Source: Candolleomyces eurysporus (lineage: Eukaryota; Basidiomycota; Agaricomycetes; Agaricales; Psathyrellaceae). Taken from it: 64,000 bases of DNA. A program made the translations under genes and the position numbers. Of this stretch, positions 21,676 to 33,332 are shown piece by piece (the stretch's first letter is position 1; each line of letters opens with the position of its first letter). Under the pieces are notes generated by a model, which worked only from the letters and a program-made list of their open reading frames with translations, did not search any database and had not been told where the DNA came from. The stretch spans positions 1 through 64,000 of the forward strand of contig JANBPK010001198.1 in NCBI GenBank assembly GCA_027579435.1, given 5' to 3'.

Positions 21676-21965
21676 CTAGTCGTACCAACTAAGTACGATG
21701 ATTAGAGTCGTCTGAGCAGTCAGGGAAGTTACAACTTGGCGATACCGCTCCTGGCTTCCGGCCTGAAGAAAGGAAATCGAACAAATCCTCTTCAAGGTCG
21801 TTCGTAATAAACTTGTGGAGAGACGGGAACTGTCTCGGACGATCTTCATCACAGGTAACTTCAAGAGTCCCCGCAGCTCGAGACTAATGACATACCACGT
21901 GTTCTTCAGGGTATCCGGGAAACCGGTAATCTCGTTGATGGATTCCCGTTCCCCAAATCCTCAAA
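21676..21965 (-). pseudogene. F-box subfamily II C-terminal fragment
   Basis: The fragment matches the region of subfamily II genes around the conserved RIAKQ..SLRKLAT.DLEEELVDFLFSGW block (compare 28140-28320 and 45800-45890 on the other strand). Here the frame is interrupted and there is no F-box part. It is a relic lying in front of a second relic of subfamily I. Confidence 0.6.
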
Positions 21966-21999
21966 ACGAGGAGTAAAACTGAGAGGACAAAAAACAGCC

Positions 22000-22750
22000 A
22001 CTAGCTAAGAAACTGGTACCTCTCATACACGCTATCAGAATACGGTAATAAATCGAATATGTGGAACAGCGCTTTCATAACTGGAGATGACCAAAGGACC
22101 CCGAGTCGTCGGATTGCTGAGGCTGGCTTGTCTGAACAGCTTGCTTTCCCTCTCCCACCGCTATCAGCTCGATGTCTGGAGGGGTTTGACTCTGGGGCCT
22201 GGTCACGCATGCTGGGTAGGTTTGTAAGGGGGAGGCCTGAATCGGTGAATTGGGGGTCGAGTTGGGATGAACATGGAACAAAAGGGGGGCATAGAGGTAT
22301 CGAACGTATCCTCGTTTGAAAGTGTGACCTGGGAGCGCTAGAGTACTTCAGCGAGTGGTACATCGAAAGCGTCAAAATCAGGGCGTACCTTGGATGCTGG
22401 TTTACTTGGGATATTCGATATTACCAAAGAAAGGTCCCAGGCCTCAGTTTTTTTTTGAAAAATCTCGAATATTTTCAATCACTGGCTAGAGTCTGGGTAG
22501 GAAATGTTGCGTTAATGTATGTTCCGAGCAGCCATTCGAATGGACGAGTTGAATTTGCTTTAGTAGTCGACTTGCCGGAGGTTCGACTAGGCGGCTGCAA
22601 ATCATTTCATCGCAATATTCATTGTGGTCGGGAATTACCCATGTCACGACTAGGAGGACTGCCAGGTAAGAGCTCCGGTTCGACGGCTGAGGGAAAAGTT
22701 CGAAGACTTTGCAGCTCCATCACAATATCGATGACGGTGAAAAGATGATA
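22000..22750 (-). pseudogene. Remnant of the F-box subfamily I 3' end and flank
   Basis: 22000-22460 matches the flank that follows the subfamily I F-box genes at 26100-26340 and 51000-51380 (shared block atcgaatatgtggaa.a.cgc and the gggggcatagaggtat block). 22460-22750 matches their C-terminal coding part (agcagccattcgaatggacgagt, gcggctgcaaatcat, cggctgc..atcatttcatcgcaatatt) but has many changes and no open frame. Upstream coding sequence is missing. It is a third, mostly deleted copy of the toxin-like/F-box unit. Confidence 0.6.
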
Positions 22751-23329
22751 AAGGAAAAGATGATAGATCGACTCCAGCCCAACTCATCTCCGTCCGCTCT
22801 GTGACGCTGTCACGGGATGTTGACGGTGAGCGTATAAATTCAGAAGCAAACAAGCCAACATTGAGCGGAAACGTCTAGGAACCAAACACCGGGAAGAAGG
22901 ACGCCGGATGCGAGCGTACCTCAGAAGCCAGAACCTATTCATATCAAGGTTCGAACTCTTCGTCTCTCACTTCCGGATTCACATGGTGTGAAAGAAAAAC
23001 TGATTATGACAAGTTAAGCCTCGGAATTGTTGAACTTCCGACTTCTTCCCCTTCCACCCAAACGCTCTATATGCCACTCTCCCTGCCGACCTAAGCGTCT
23101 GAAACGTCAGCAGAACTCTCATCTCAACCTTCGCAATGGTGGACTGCTGGACGCGTCTTGGGATAAATCGCATGTTCTTCGACCAAAGATTCGAGGAAGC
23201 TGGGAAACTGGGTCGCAAAACGATCAACTTGGCAGTAATGGAAAGCGAGCCTTAGATAGAATCTAGGAACGACGTATCGGTCGCTGTCGTTTTGAAAACA
23301 CCGACCCGAGCGAAGCTTGAAGAATCAGA

Positions 23330-23600
23330 ATATGTATGTCAATCATCTCTTCCCTCTCTACTACCGTGGTTATTGGGCATAGGCCTGAGGAGGAACCCAT
23401 GGCTGACGGTATAGTTTCCACCAATTCAGATCGTACCTTCCGTCTTCCTGGATTAGGTTCATCTCTGTCCCCTCTACAACCATAGTTATTGGAAGCAACC
23501 CCTGGCGGTATGATTTCCACTAAATCAGAGGGTAATAAGCTACTGATGGCGCCTTCCGTCTTCCTGGAATCGGTTCATGAGCCTGCAAGCCCTTGATTGC
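23330..23600. repeat. Internal direct repeats upstream of the toxin-like gene, copy A
   Basis: Two imperfect direct repeats of about 120 bases, each holding a Tct.ccctctac.accatagt/gtggttatt block, a ggtatagtttccaccaattcaga-like block and ending cttccgtcttcctgga. The same pair is present at about 48095-48345 upstream of the second copy. Function unknown; they may be regulatory or remnants of an older duplication. Confidence 0.5.
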
Positions 23601-24031
23601 GAGCCGGAACTGGTACGTCTCCGATCGTTTGAGCTGCACTCGAGGTTCAAGGAAAGAAATTACACCACTAGCGCGTCGGGAAATGTTGTCCAGCGAACCG
23701 GGCAGCCTGAGGTGCTTACTCCCGCTGGGCCGGTTCTCCAGACTTCGAGAATGACAAACTCAAGTCGTCATTCAGTAAAGCGGCATGACCTACGACCTAT
23801 ACATTTGAGCTTCAGAAATGCATGGGGCTCGCGGCGCTGAACCTCCTCCTATCTGTTCTCCCAACTTCTGCGCGCTCGTAAAATGGTCCTTGCTTTCTTG
23901 GATCCTAGATTGACTCTATATTCTTTCGTCTTCGTTCCTATCGTACCTCCATCTCAATTGATTGTGAAAGCTGTCCATATCAGTCACTCATTCCATAGAT
24001 TTGAAGCACCTGGCACACCCCACTTGCGTCG

Positions 24032-24039
24032 ATATAAAA
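24032..24039 (+). promoter_or_regulatory. TATA box of toxin-like gene A
   Basis: ATATAAAA in the context CGATATAAAAGGGAC lies about 55 bases before the ATG at 24092. The same sequence occurs at the same distance in front of copy B, so core promoter spacing has been kept. Confidence 0.6.
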
Positions 24040-24091
24040 GGGACTACCTGGCTTGAGTTATAGTACCGCATAAAAACCCCACTTCCCAAAC

Positions 24092-25674
24092 ATGCCTACT
24101 ACGATCCCAGCTCCGAGCCAGGCTTACGTCCATGCCCTGAAGGTTCTCGACAGATACAAAACCGAAGGCGTCACCCGGGCTGAATCCGATGATTTCATCA
24201 AGGGTGCTATTAACGAGCTGGACAACGACACTGGCAAGTTCGCCGAGGACATTGGTCAGGTTAGCACATGGGCCATCCAGGTCGACGAGGCCTTCGACCG
24301 GGTTACTCGAGGCCTCACCAACTTGGTCACTGAATTTGGTAGCGACTTTCCTCCTCTTAACGACTTCCTCGGCGAATGGAAGGGCTACAACCAGGTTAAT
24401 CGCTCGAGTACCTTTTTGTCTTCCAAGCATGCTCATTGTACTCTAGCGATGGATTACGCACCTTGCCCTCTCGCGGGATGTAGCCTCCGAGCACGTCTCG
24501 GTTTTGCAAAGTGGGTCGTCCTACCTTCATCTCGGCTACACGTCAAAGGCTGATGCATTCTTACAGGATTCGACCAGGGCTTCCTCGATATGGTTGGCAT
24601 GATCCAGACGGACCAAGATCGTCAAGATGTCATCGTCGAGTTCGGTGCATTTGCCGTTTGTCTATTCCCCTTCAACAGCTCCTTCATTTCTAATTTTGGG
24701 TCATTAGAACGAAGACCATGACCGCTCTCAGGAGATGTCTGACGGGTTTATGAATCTGAAGACCGATATCGAAGATTTTGTTGTCAGGTTTGACGCCTAT
24801 ATCGAGAAAACTAGCGCCGAGCTTCAAGAGCAGGCCACGCAGTTGCAGAAACAGATTGAGAAGCTCAAGTCGCTAGTTCAAGAGTAAATTCTCCTTTCTT
24901 TCCACTTGGCGAACTTGAACTCAATATCCCGCAGTCTGGATTCAGCGGTACGTTTGCGCCTGTTCGCTCTATCGAATTGCCTCTCAAACTATGCGGAAAG
25001 ATTAAAGACGCTACTGTTGCACTCTTGGACAGTGCTGAGGCAGCAGAAACAATGGTTGGAGTACGTTTTCCTTTTCAAAGTTATCTCGTTGCCGTATCAT
25101 TTTGACAAATTACCTTAGGTTGTTGGAATTGCTGTCGCCGGGACTGTTCTCGCGGTACTGATCGCTGAGCGCCTCGGTGAGCTAAACCACTGTCTGTCTA
25201 TGCACAAATTATCGTCCTAACTCTATCATAGTGAACATTATAGCGCTTGGGAACAGTCAGAGAGAGCTTGAAGATGTCAATAGCAAGCAAGAAGGCTTAG
25301 CAAAGATCAAGTCCGAATTCGACGGATTAAGGCCGGACATTGCGTTGATCTGTGCGAAACTGGTCTTATTCGCTGAGATATGGTCTTCTGTAAGCTTCGT
25401 TGTGATTCGATTGCACCCTCGAGGCTCGACTGAGCAATCTTGAATAGGTTCAGGACCAGACTGTGCATTTCCAGGAACAGCTGAAAATTGGGCTGGACCA
25501 AGTTAATAACGAAGTTAGTAAACACGTTTGGCATAGGCAATGAACGTACTGACCAAAGGCAACCGTCAATAGAGGTTCAGGTTGGAGATCGAACTCGCTA
25601 GGAAGCTTTGCAAGCCTCTCATCGACGGCCTCAACAAATATACGGAACAGTTGGTGAACCATCCAGCCAGATAA
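24092..25674 (+). CDS. Long-helical pore-forming-toxin-like protein (HBL/ClyA-type fold suspected), copy A
   Basis: Multi-exon gene; the first exons are 24092-24394, 24447-24510, 24567-24655 and 24708-24883, and the stop is at 25672-25674. The product is almost wholly predicted helix: amphipathic heptad-like stretches, a Gln/Glu-rich coiled coil (24780-24880), then a short very hydrophobic Gly/Ala/Val segment near 25121-25177 (VVGIAVAGTVLAVL), then a second long helical half. A hydrophobic hairpin between long helices is the layout of alpha-helical pore-forming toxins such as Bacillus HBL/NHE and ClyA, of which fungi have relatives. That assignment is by architecture only. There is no signal peptide, so it may act inside the cell or leave by another route. 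It is convergent with the F-box gene at 26330-27772. The first intron uses a normal GTTAAT donor. A helical membrane protein unrelated to toxins remains possible. Confidence 0.55.
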
Positions 25675-26329
25675 TCGAAGAAAACCGTCGGAAACGAATT
25701 TTTTTTTGACTCAACCTGCCATTACTCGAGTAAATAATTTGAATGTAATTCTGTTGACTGTTGTACAAGTATTGCCTCGCTTCGCTACGGTTCGATATAA
25801 ATGAAAATACGGTTTGGCATTCAAAGATGTGCAAGGAGAGTCAAGGAACGAACGTTATCAGGAGAGGGCGCAGTCGTTGGTAGCTCCGATCCAAGAGTCT
25901 CGAAGAGAGGGCCATACCACTTCGGTGGAGAGCTTGCAGCCGGGGACGGGAGTCGGTGGGGGAAGGTCAGGGACTTTCGGGGTGGTATATCAAAAGGAAA
26001 ACCGCTTTGGAGAATGAGATGAAAGCCCCAATGTCGAGGTCAGGAGTCACCCTTAATTCTACGTCTGCATCATCTTTGTTTGAGTCGTCGATGTGAATAA
26101 TGCTACCAGCTCGATCTCTGAGGCCAGGTCACGCCCGCTGGGTGGACTCCGCCAAGGGAGGCCGGAATCGGTTGTCAAGTTGGGATTAACGGCCATAGAG
26201 GTATTGAATGTATCCTCATTTGAAAAGGTGACCTAGATAGCACCAAAGTACTTAAGCGAGCGGTAAATTCAAAGTACTCAATTGGGGCCTACCTCGGATG
26301 CTGATCTACTAATCTTAGGAGACTCGATA
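25675..26329. other. Spacer between the convergent toxin-like and F-box genes
   Basis: No gene. It matches 50435-51363 in part, including the gagtaaataatttgaatgt stretch just past the toxin-like stop and a ggtcacgcccgctgggtgga-like block near the F-box end. It holds the 3' regions of both convergent genes. Confidence 0.4.
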
Positions 26330-27772
26330 TTATAAAAGAATGGCCTCGGTTTCTATGGATAAACCGCGAATATCTTTAATGACCGGTTGGAGTCTGGGTA
26401 GGAAACGCCGCGTTGGTGTATCTTCAGAGCAGCCATTCGGGCAGAGGAGTCGAATGCGCCTCAGTTGTCGACTTGTCGGAGATTCGGTTAGGCGGCTGCG
26501 AATCATCTCGACGATCTCATCGCAATATTGGTTCTGCTCGGGAATTATCCATGCCAACGACTGTAGATGTGGAAGCGGGGGACAATCTTGGCCTGGAGGA
26601 GAACTCCAAGTAAGATACGCGATGAGCTTCGGTTCGAGGTGACCAAGGGACAAGGTCCGAAGCCCTTGTAGCGGCCTCATAATGTCGATGACAGGGCAAA
26701 GACGATCAATCGACTCCACCCCTAGGATACCCAAGTTTGTGATGGAGGATTTGTCTTCCAGGTGATCAAAGAACTTCCTGAAGACCTGAGGAGGAAGTTC
26801 TGGACGCTCTTCCTCCTCCTCCTCCTCTGCATCCAATGGCCTGCCATCTTCGTCCCTCCATTCCAGTGGAGGCAGCACCTCGATGTGTAGGCTGATAAGA
26901 GATGGTGTTCGAATGGTGGAAATTAAGGAGAAAACGAATTCCTGGCAACCACGCAAAGTCAAAGTCTTCATACTCGCATGAAAAGAATGGGGTTCATCTT
27001 CATCTTCCTGTATTTCCCAGCCTAAATAGTCCATCGGCGCCCGATCTTCTTCTTTTATCGTTAAGTGTTCCAGGTTCTTGAATTGTTGAAGGAGCGACCT
27101 GGTCATGGAAAATGGGTAGAACAGTAGGTGAGTCCTTTCCATGGTCAGGTGAGTGAGCTGGGACCATGGAATTTTAGAAAATATTTGAAGAATGTCCTCA
27201 GCCGAGGGGTGGAAGTGGGGTAATCCAAACCTTGAGAGATGGAGACTGCGCAAGGCGGGTACATCAAGGTTTCTACAGCCCAAAAGCGTTCCATATGCGG
27301 TTAGGCGAAGTGATTGCAACTGCGGAAATTGTGCAGAATCAAATCGATCGAGCGAATCAACTGCTCCCCAAGCTTGATCTGCGTAGGAGCGTATGCGGTG
27401 GGAGTTGGCAAATATGGGTCCACGGACGAGTTCTGAGTCCTGGTCGTACTCAGAATTCTCGCAAATAAAAACAGATATGGGGAGAGCGCCCGATCGAGAG
27501 AGAGCAAGGCTGACGCGAAAACCGGCGAAGGGTGGTGGGGGGCTAGGAAGTCGTTTTCCGGAGGAATCGAGTGCTTTGGGATCAAAATCCAAGAGGAGCG
27601 TCGTCCAAAGGCTTTTCGTTTCTATAACCACCGTTCTCCATGTTCTTGATACGTAGCTGAGTGTCCAAGTGGAGGATCCCTTGGCCTTTGTCGTGTGAAG
27701 GAGGTCGACTTGAGGATGGGCGAAAGCAAAGATGTGCTCCAAGAGCTCGGGGACAAGATGGTTGGCAGACAT
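26330..27772 (-). CDS. F-box protein, subfamily I (intact)
   Basis: A single-exon, 480-residue open frame. The F-box-like N-terminus reads LVPELLEHIFAFAHPQVDLL, then STWTLSYVSRTWRTVV and KSLWTTLLLDF. The rest is a series of Leu-rich segments (FPQLQSLRLTAYG, LRSLHLSRFGLPHF, LEHLTIKEEDRAPMD, LISLHIEVL) typical of F-box/LRR-like substrate adaptors. An acidic run of Glu codons lies near 26805-26830. It is the best-preserved member of its subfamily: the 16 kb copy has an N-break and the 51 kb copy is a pseudogene. It is tail-to-tail with the toxin-like gene, and the two travel together in the segmental duplication. Role in an SCF ligase is family knowledge; the target is unknown. Confidence 0.85.
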   Translation of the reverse strand: MSANHLVPELLEHIFAFAHPQVDLLHTTKAKGSSTWTLSYVSRTWRTVVIETKSLWTTLLLDFDPKALDSSGKRLPSPPPPFAGFRVSLALSRSGALPISVFICENSEYDQDSELVRGPIFANSHRIRSYADQAWGAVDSLDRFDSAQFPQLQSLRLTAYGTLLGCRNLDVPALRSLHLSRFGLPHFHPSAEDILQIFSKIPWSQLTHLTMERTHLLFYPFSMTRSLLQQFKNLEHLTIKEEDRAPMDYLGWEIQEDEDEPHSFHASMKTLTLRGCQEFVFSLISTIRTPSLISLHIEVLPPLEWRDEDGRPLDAEEEEEEERPELPPQVFRKFFDHLEDKSSITNLGILGVESIDRLCPVIDIMRPLQGLRTLSLGHLEPKLIAYLTWSSPPGQDCPPLPHLQSLAWIIPEQNQYCDEIVEMIRSRLTESPTSRQLRRIRLLCPNGCSEDTPTRRFLPRLQPVIKDIRGLSIETEAILL

Positions 27773-28007
27773 CTGTCGGCTGCTACCAATGAGTATGCGG
27801 TGTGGTGACTAAAAATGGGGTATTCATACCTTTACCGCCTTGGGCTATCGACGAGGGAAGAGAGAGTGCATCAATTCCATGGTCCCACCCGAGTCCCACC
27901 AAATGCTGTGGTGAGTCCGAGGAATATCCGAGAAAACTCTCATCGTCTTACATTCTCGAGTCCTTGTAGTCTGCTGCGGTATTTGTTAAAATGATTTACT
28001 CAACTGG
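27773..28007. other. Short intergenic region
   Basis: Upstream region of the F-box gene; homology with the 52.8 kb copy ends near 27840. No further feature seen. Confidence 0.4.
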
Positions 28008-29330
28008 CTGCAAGTGAATATAGGGAACTGCGAAAACATGAATCTTCAACGATTAAGGGTAACGATAGACCTCGAAGGTCAACGACTGGAGATCCGGGAA
28101 GGTACAACTCGCAGACGCTGTTCCTGGGTCTTGTTGCTATCCCGAAAACAGGAAATCGACCAACTCCTCTTCAAGTTCGTTCGTAGCCAACTTCCGGAGG
28201 GGTGAGAATTGCTTGACGATTCTCACGACAGGGAAGCTCTGGAATCCCCACAGACCGGGACTGGTGACAAATGATCTGTTCTCCAGCGTATTCAGGAAAT
28301 CTGTGATCCCATTGAAGATATCGCCATCGCCCTCGCAATCATCGGAAGACAAGACTCCCTCAGCATGAGGGCCATCTTGCAACTCCAGATTCAGATGCTC
28401 GAGATAGGGAGTTCGCATGATTGCAAGGAAAGGAAACATGACGGAGCGGGGAGCCATCATCACGCGTAGATTCTTCAAGCTTTCGAAGGGATATAGTAGC
28501 TTTCCGTGTTGCACTTTCCAATTCGCGTGTCGATTGTTTAATGATTGGGGCTCTTGGAGGATGAGAGTCTCGAGTTTGTAAGATTGAGATAAAATACAGG
28601 AAACGCCTTGAAAACCTCTCCGCAAGAGTTCTGTGCACTTGGTTGAGATATGGGAGAGCTGGAACCAAAGAATCTTGATGTAAGGGGGAATGCCATGGCC
28701 ATGGAGGAAGCTAGGTGTCGTCCCGTGGGTCTGATAGCTCCAACTTGCGGAGTAAGGGCGCGTCGAGTACGCGTGTCTCGCCCTCTGGAAATTCGTCGGG
28801 GTTCACGTCACCCAAGTCCAACATTAATGTTTGAAGGTGAGGAAAGGGTATCCGCTGCATGGCGAACCGCTGGAATAACAGAGTGGGCGGCTTTTCCGTG
28901 AATCCTTCCAATCGATGAGCGTTGGCAAGAATGGGAGAGAGGATGATCATATCGATTTGTGAGCCTTCGCCATCGTCGAAATCGCGTTTCTGCCACCGGC
29001 TCAGCCTACCGGTTTTCTGAATCCAAACTGAGAATGGGANGGGGGGGCTGAGCGCGACAGGGCCAAGCAGAGGGGCGAAATTGCAGCTGGGATTGAGGGG
29101 TTTTGCTGGGGATCTCGAATGAGGACCTTTGTCCAGAGAGACTTGGCCCCAATCGCAGCCGCCCTCCAAGATCTAGATACCGTGCTCAACTTCCACGTTG
29201 ACGAGCCCGTCTCGTTCTCGGGATCGTGAAGAACGTTGACCTTTGGATGCGCGAGTCCAAATATGCGCTCTAGCAGCTCCTGGGGCAAGGATTCGGCCCT
29301 GAAAACTCGTACGAGAGATGATAAGGGGAG
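28008..29330 (-). pseudogene. F-box pseudogene, subfamily II
   Basis: Recognisable pieces in order on the minus strand are SLPQELLERIFGLAHPKVNV, STWKLSTVSRSWRAAAIGAK, the DFDDGEGSQIDMIILSPIL block, LLRKLELSDPRDD, SYKLETLILQEPQ and LRKLATNELEEELVDFLFSG. Damage: the initiator ATG of the intact paralogues (MVDSLPLELLE) is lost, a segment between about 28640 and 28720 is missing or frame-shifted, and TGG has become TAG right after LVDFLFSG (near 28137). The N at 29040 adds a further, probably artefactual, break. The tail (28010-28130) can still be aligned, so the whole gene was once present. Confidence 0.78.
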
Positions 29331-29642
29331 CGGTGCACTAGGGAGATGATGGTTTAGAACAAAGAGTTTTACCAAATTCGGGACGGGACCTTGATCGATT
29401 ACGCTTCGCTCGCATGACGAATTGCAAGTAAAACCCACCAACCATAGAATACACTCAGCCATGCGATAAAAGCACACGTCCTACATATGCTGAGATCGTA
29501 TCTGCTGGCTTAGAAGAAAAGCAGCTCATCGACAGTCTCCCAACCATGAATATTTGCCAGCGTCCCGACCGAGCGCCCTCTAAGCGCTGTTGCCGTCATC
29601 CTCAACCTCTTCTCCCAACTTATCTTCTGGATTAGAGATCCA

Positions 29643-31240
29643 TCATTCCCATCCGAGCTGCTCAACAGTCCAGCCCCAAACCATCCCCTTCTCGTCCGGT
29701 TTATTACACACCCTCAAATTTCTGTCCAACTTGTTGATGGTGTCTACGTCTTCGTTCGAGAGCGAGATGATCTAAGCTCGGTGGATCAGCTCAGTGGATA
29801 ATCGTAGCACNAAAAGAAAAAGGAGCACAAAAGAGAGATCAGACGTACCAATAAGTTCTCCTTCTGCCTTTCCGCATCCACACTCTTTGGCAAAATCACG
29901 ATTCCTCTCGCGATATGCCACGAAAGTGTAATCTGGTTTGGCGTCACACCATACTTTTTCGCCAACTCGTTTATGAGAGGGTCTGAGCGGACCGCTGCGT
30001 AGCCGCTGGGGCAGTAGGCTTGGAGTACTATGTCTTTAGAAGCGCAGTAGGCCCGGAGGGATTCTTGGGCGAGGTAGGGGTGCAGTCTAGGTAGAATAGA
30101 GTGACAGGGTTAGTAAATGCCAGTGAGGATGGGAGGAAAATGAGAGATGAGGCGCACTCGACTTGGTTTATAGTAGGTACGATCTTCGCTGTTTTCAATA
30201 GGATTTCCAAGCTATCGATCAGAGCGTCGACATAAGGTTAGCTCACTCAACCTAACACCCTTGTCGAATAAATGAAGTGTATGATAGAACTCACTTCTTG
30301 ACCGAAAAATTACTAACACCGATTGCCCTAACCTTGCCCGTCTCCAACAACTTCTCAATCTCCGCCCACGACTCGGAAAAGGTCACGCTCTCGTTCAGCT
30401 TGAGAGTCCCATCAGGGTTCTTCGGGAAGTCAGTCGTTTCTGTTAATGGAGGGCGCGCGGGATAAGGGAACGTCTCTCATTGGTGTTGTATGAGTGAGGG
30501 AAATCACCATACCGTCGTGTTCAATCGACTGGGGCCAATGCATCAAATACTGTAATAAAGCCATTGAACATGTAGCCAATGTAACAAGGGTAATGAGAGA
30601 AACCACTGAACGTACCAAATCAACATAGTCCAACCCCAAATTCTTCAACGACTGCTCAAACGACCAAGCCACACGATCATGGTGACTCCACCTATGTAGT
30701 ATATGTTCACCTCACGTCAACACCACTGCACACACTCAAAGAAAGTTCCTCGACACGGAAAGCGAACCAATCCGCTCCGACTTGAAAAAAAAGCCAGACG
30801 AAAGGAGAAAGACGTACGGCAACTTGGTAGTAACGAACACCTCCTCTCTCTTCAGCCCACTCTCCCTAACTGCATCCCCGACAGCACCTTCAGTCCTATA
30901 CTGCAACGCGGTATCGATATGCCTGTACCCCGCCTGCAGGGCCGTGAGGAGCCAGGACTTGACCTGGGATTGGGCGACGGGGTCGCTTGGGGGGGGCGTA
31001 AGCTCCGCNTTCCTGTTATTGTCGAGTTTATGTCAGTAGTTAAAGAAGGATGGGGCAGGTAGGTAGGGAGAAGAAAATGAGGGAGCGGAGTCAGATAGCG
31101 GATGGTTTATAAAGGAGGGAGGAATGCAGGCGAGGTAAGAAAGGAAAGAAGGAGAGAAAGAAGTGAGGGAAAGAAAACACACCAATAATCGGAATCTCAA
31201 CCCCATTATTCAACTTGACAGGCTTCAAATCCGGAGCCAT
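29643..31240 (-). CDS. Aldo-keto reductase, copy 1
   Basis: NADPH-dependent oxidoreductase of the AKR superfamily (AKR2/3-like (beta/alpha)8 barrel). The ATG at 31240 gives [20 protein letters not shown], then an intron. The next exon carries [15 protein letters not shown], with the catalytic Asp and Tyr of the D..Y pair, and [11 protein letters not shown]. Later exons have [23 protein letters not shown] (the HW of the active site), [34 protein letters not shown] and [14 protein letters not shown]. The C-terminus is [20 protein letters not shown] with a stop at 29643-29645. At least seven introns. An N at 31009 lies at the start of exon 2. Expected products are alcohols from aldehydes or ketones; the physiological substrate is unknown. 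It is in tandem with a close paralogue and shares 3' flank sequence with it. Confidence 0.83.
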
Positions 31241-31733
31241 CTTGCCTATACGAACGCTCAGCGGTGGGTGGGAAGTTCGGAGGATGCTCAGTAGTTGAAG
31301 GAAAGAAGGCAACAAAGAGATATGTTGAGAAACCCCTCCCAGCATGGGCTACTTATACGCATTCTCAAGAAGCCATCGGAGATTCCTCGCAGAATCCCCT
31401 CCAAGAACATGATCATAGGTCTTCAAGACTTGGAAGAATCAAGGGACAGGCACAGAACCCCCCTACGAAGGAAAACGATCCGGTTCTGAAGTCCACAGCA
31501 AATTATATCCAACATTCAACAGCCAATGGACATATAGAATGCACTCAGCCATGCAATACAAGGTCACGTCCTACATATTCTGAGATCGTCTGTGATAGCT
31601 CAAACGAAAAGCAGCTACTCGACATCCTCCCAAACCGTGAATATTTGCGACCGTCCCAGCCAGGCGCCCACTAAGCGCCGTTGCCGCCATCCTCAACCTC
31701 TTCTTCCACCTTATCTCTCATATTCAAAATCCA
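31241..31733. other. Region between the two AKR copies
   Basis: It holds the AKR1 upstream region and the 3' flank of AKR2. The stretch 31520-31680 matches 29440-29590 (cagccatgc..taaaa/caag.cac..gtcctacatat.ctgagatcgt), the equivalent 3' flank of AKR1. This shows the duplication included the 3' untranslated region. Confidence 0.5.
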
Positions 31734-33332
31734 TCAATCCCACCCAAGTTGCTCCAGAGTCCAACCCCAAACCGTCCCCTGCTCATTCGGTTTATTACAC
31801 ACCCTCAAATTCCTATCCAACTTGTTGATGGCGTCCACGTCTTCCTTCGAGAGCGAGATGACCTGCGCGCCCATCGTAAGACCCGGTTTAGAACGGAGGG
31901 CAAGCCGGGAGAGACCAGGAAGTAGTCGTAGGATGAAGACGCACCGCTATGTTCTCCTTCTGCCTCCCCGCATCGACACTCTTCGGCAAGATCACCACTC
32001 CCCTCGCAACGTGCCACGAAAGGGTGATTTGATTCGGCGTCACCCCGTACTTTTTCGCTAGCTCGTTTATGAGAGGGTCTGAGCGGACGCCTGCGTAGCC
32101 GCTGGGAGTGTAAGCTTCGAGTACTATGCCTTTTTCAGCGCAGTAGGTGCGGAGGGGTTCTTGAGAGAGGTAGGGGTGTAGTCTATCAGATCAAAAGGGG
32201 GCGTTTAATGATGGAGGAGGAAAGGGAAGAGGAGGAGCGGTGGACGTACTCGATTTGGTTGATTGTAGGCACAACTTTCGCCGTTTTCAACAGGATTTCC
32301 AAACTGCCGATTCAGACGTCGCCGTGAGTTAGTTCAGTAAACTCAGCCTAGCACTCCCTGTCGAGTGTCGGGAGAAAGTATTATGTTGAGACTTACTTCT
32401 TGACTGAGAAATTACTAACCCCAATCGCCTTGACCTTGCCCGTCTCCAACAACTTCTCAATCTCAGCCCACGACTCTGAAAACGTCACGCTCTCGTTCAA
32501 CTTGACAGTCCCATCAGGGTTTTTCGGCAAGTCAGTCGTCTCTAGATAGATGGACGGAAAGCAGGAAAAAGAACGATGAGGATCGCGATCATGACCGTCG
32601 GGGCGGGAGAGGGAAGGGCCCGGGAAGCGGGTGGAGCAGACTCGGATGTGAGAGAGAGCGGGCCGCGACTTGGACCCGGGACGCATGCTCACCATCGTAC
32701 TGAATCGCCTGCGGCCAATGCATCAAGTACTGTTAATCAAGCAGTTTGCTCTTAACACCAGCTACGATCTCCCTATTACAAGCGAGTAAACGTACCAAAT
32801 CAACGTACCCCAGCCCCAAATTCTTCAACGACTGCTCAAACGACCAAGCCACACGATCGTGGTGATTCCACCTGTAAAATCGACCAAAGGAAGATAAACA
32901 TAGCAAAAAAGATAAAAGAAAAAGAAAGAAGAGAGAGAAAGACGTACGGCAACTTGGTAGTAACGAACACCTCTTCCCTCTTCAGCCCGCTCTCCCTAAC
33001 CGCATCCCCAACAGCACCCTCGGTCCTATACTGCAACGCGGTATCGATATGCCTGTACCCCGCCTGCAGGGCCGTGAGGAGCCAGGACTTGACCTGGGAT
33101 TGGGCGACGGGGTCGCTTNGGGGGGGCGTAACCTCCGCTTCCTGTACGAGTTCGAGTTCAGGTCAGTAGGCAGGGAGAAGGAAAGGAGGCAGCTGAGATG
33201 GCTTATAGAGGAAGCAACGGAAAGAAGGACTCAACGAGGGAGTGAGGGAAAGGAAAACACACCAATAACTGGAATCTCAACCCCATTGTTCAACTTGACA
33301 GGCTTCAAATCCAGAGTCGTGTTCGTCGCCAT
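31734..33332 (-). CDS. Aldo-keto reductase, copy 2
   Basis: Tandem paralogue of copy 1 with the same exon plan. The ATG at 33332 gives [20 protein letters not shown]. Then come the [20 protein letters not shown] exon (33000-33120, with an N at 33119 in a G run), [11 protein letters not shown], the [13 protein letters not shown] exon near 32700-32730, [20 protein letters not shown] followed by [14 protein letters not shown] (32400-32560), and a C-terminus ending [12 protein letters not shown] with TGA at 31734-31736. The catalytic Asp/Tyr and the HW of the active site are present. Apart from the N there is no visible damage. Retention of two intact copies suggests dosage or slightly different substrates (inference). 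Confidence 0.83.

Larger units (their letters stand above)
22862..27840. repeat. Segmental duplication copy A: helical toxin-like gene plus F-box gene
   Basis: A roughly 5 kb segment that matches 47345-52850 throughout, in the same orientation. It covers about 1.2 kb of upstream sequence, the helical protein gene, a roughly 0.65 kb spacer and the convergent F-box gene. Shared start: accaaacaccgggaagaagg / accaaacatcgggaagaagg. Copy A looks functional in both genes. Confidence 0.85.

Noticed and set aside
24044..24436. Minus-strand 130-aa frame over the toxin-like gene start
   Set aside because: Antisense shadow of exon 1; the same shadow appears in copy B because the exon itself is conserved.
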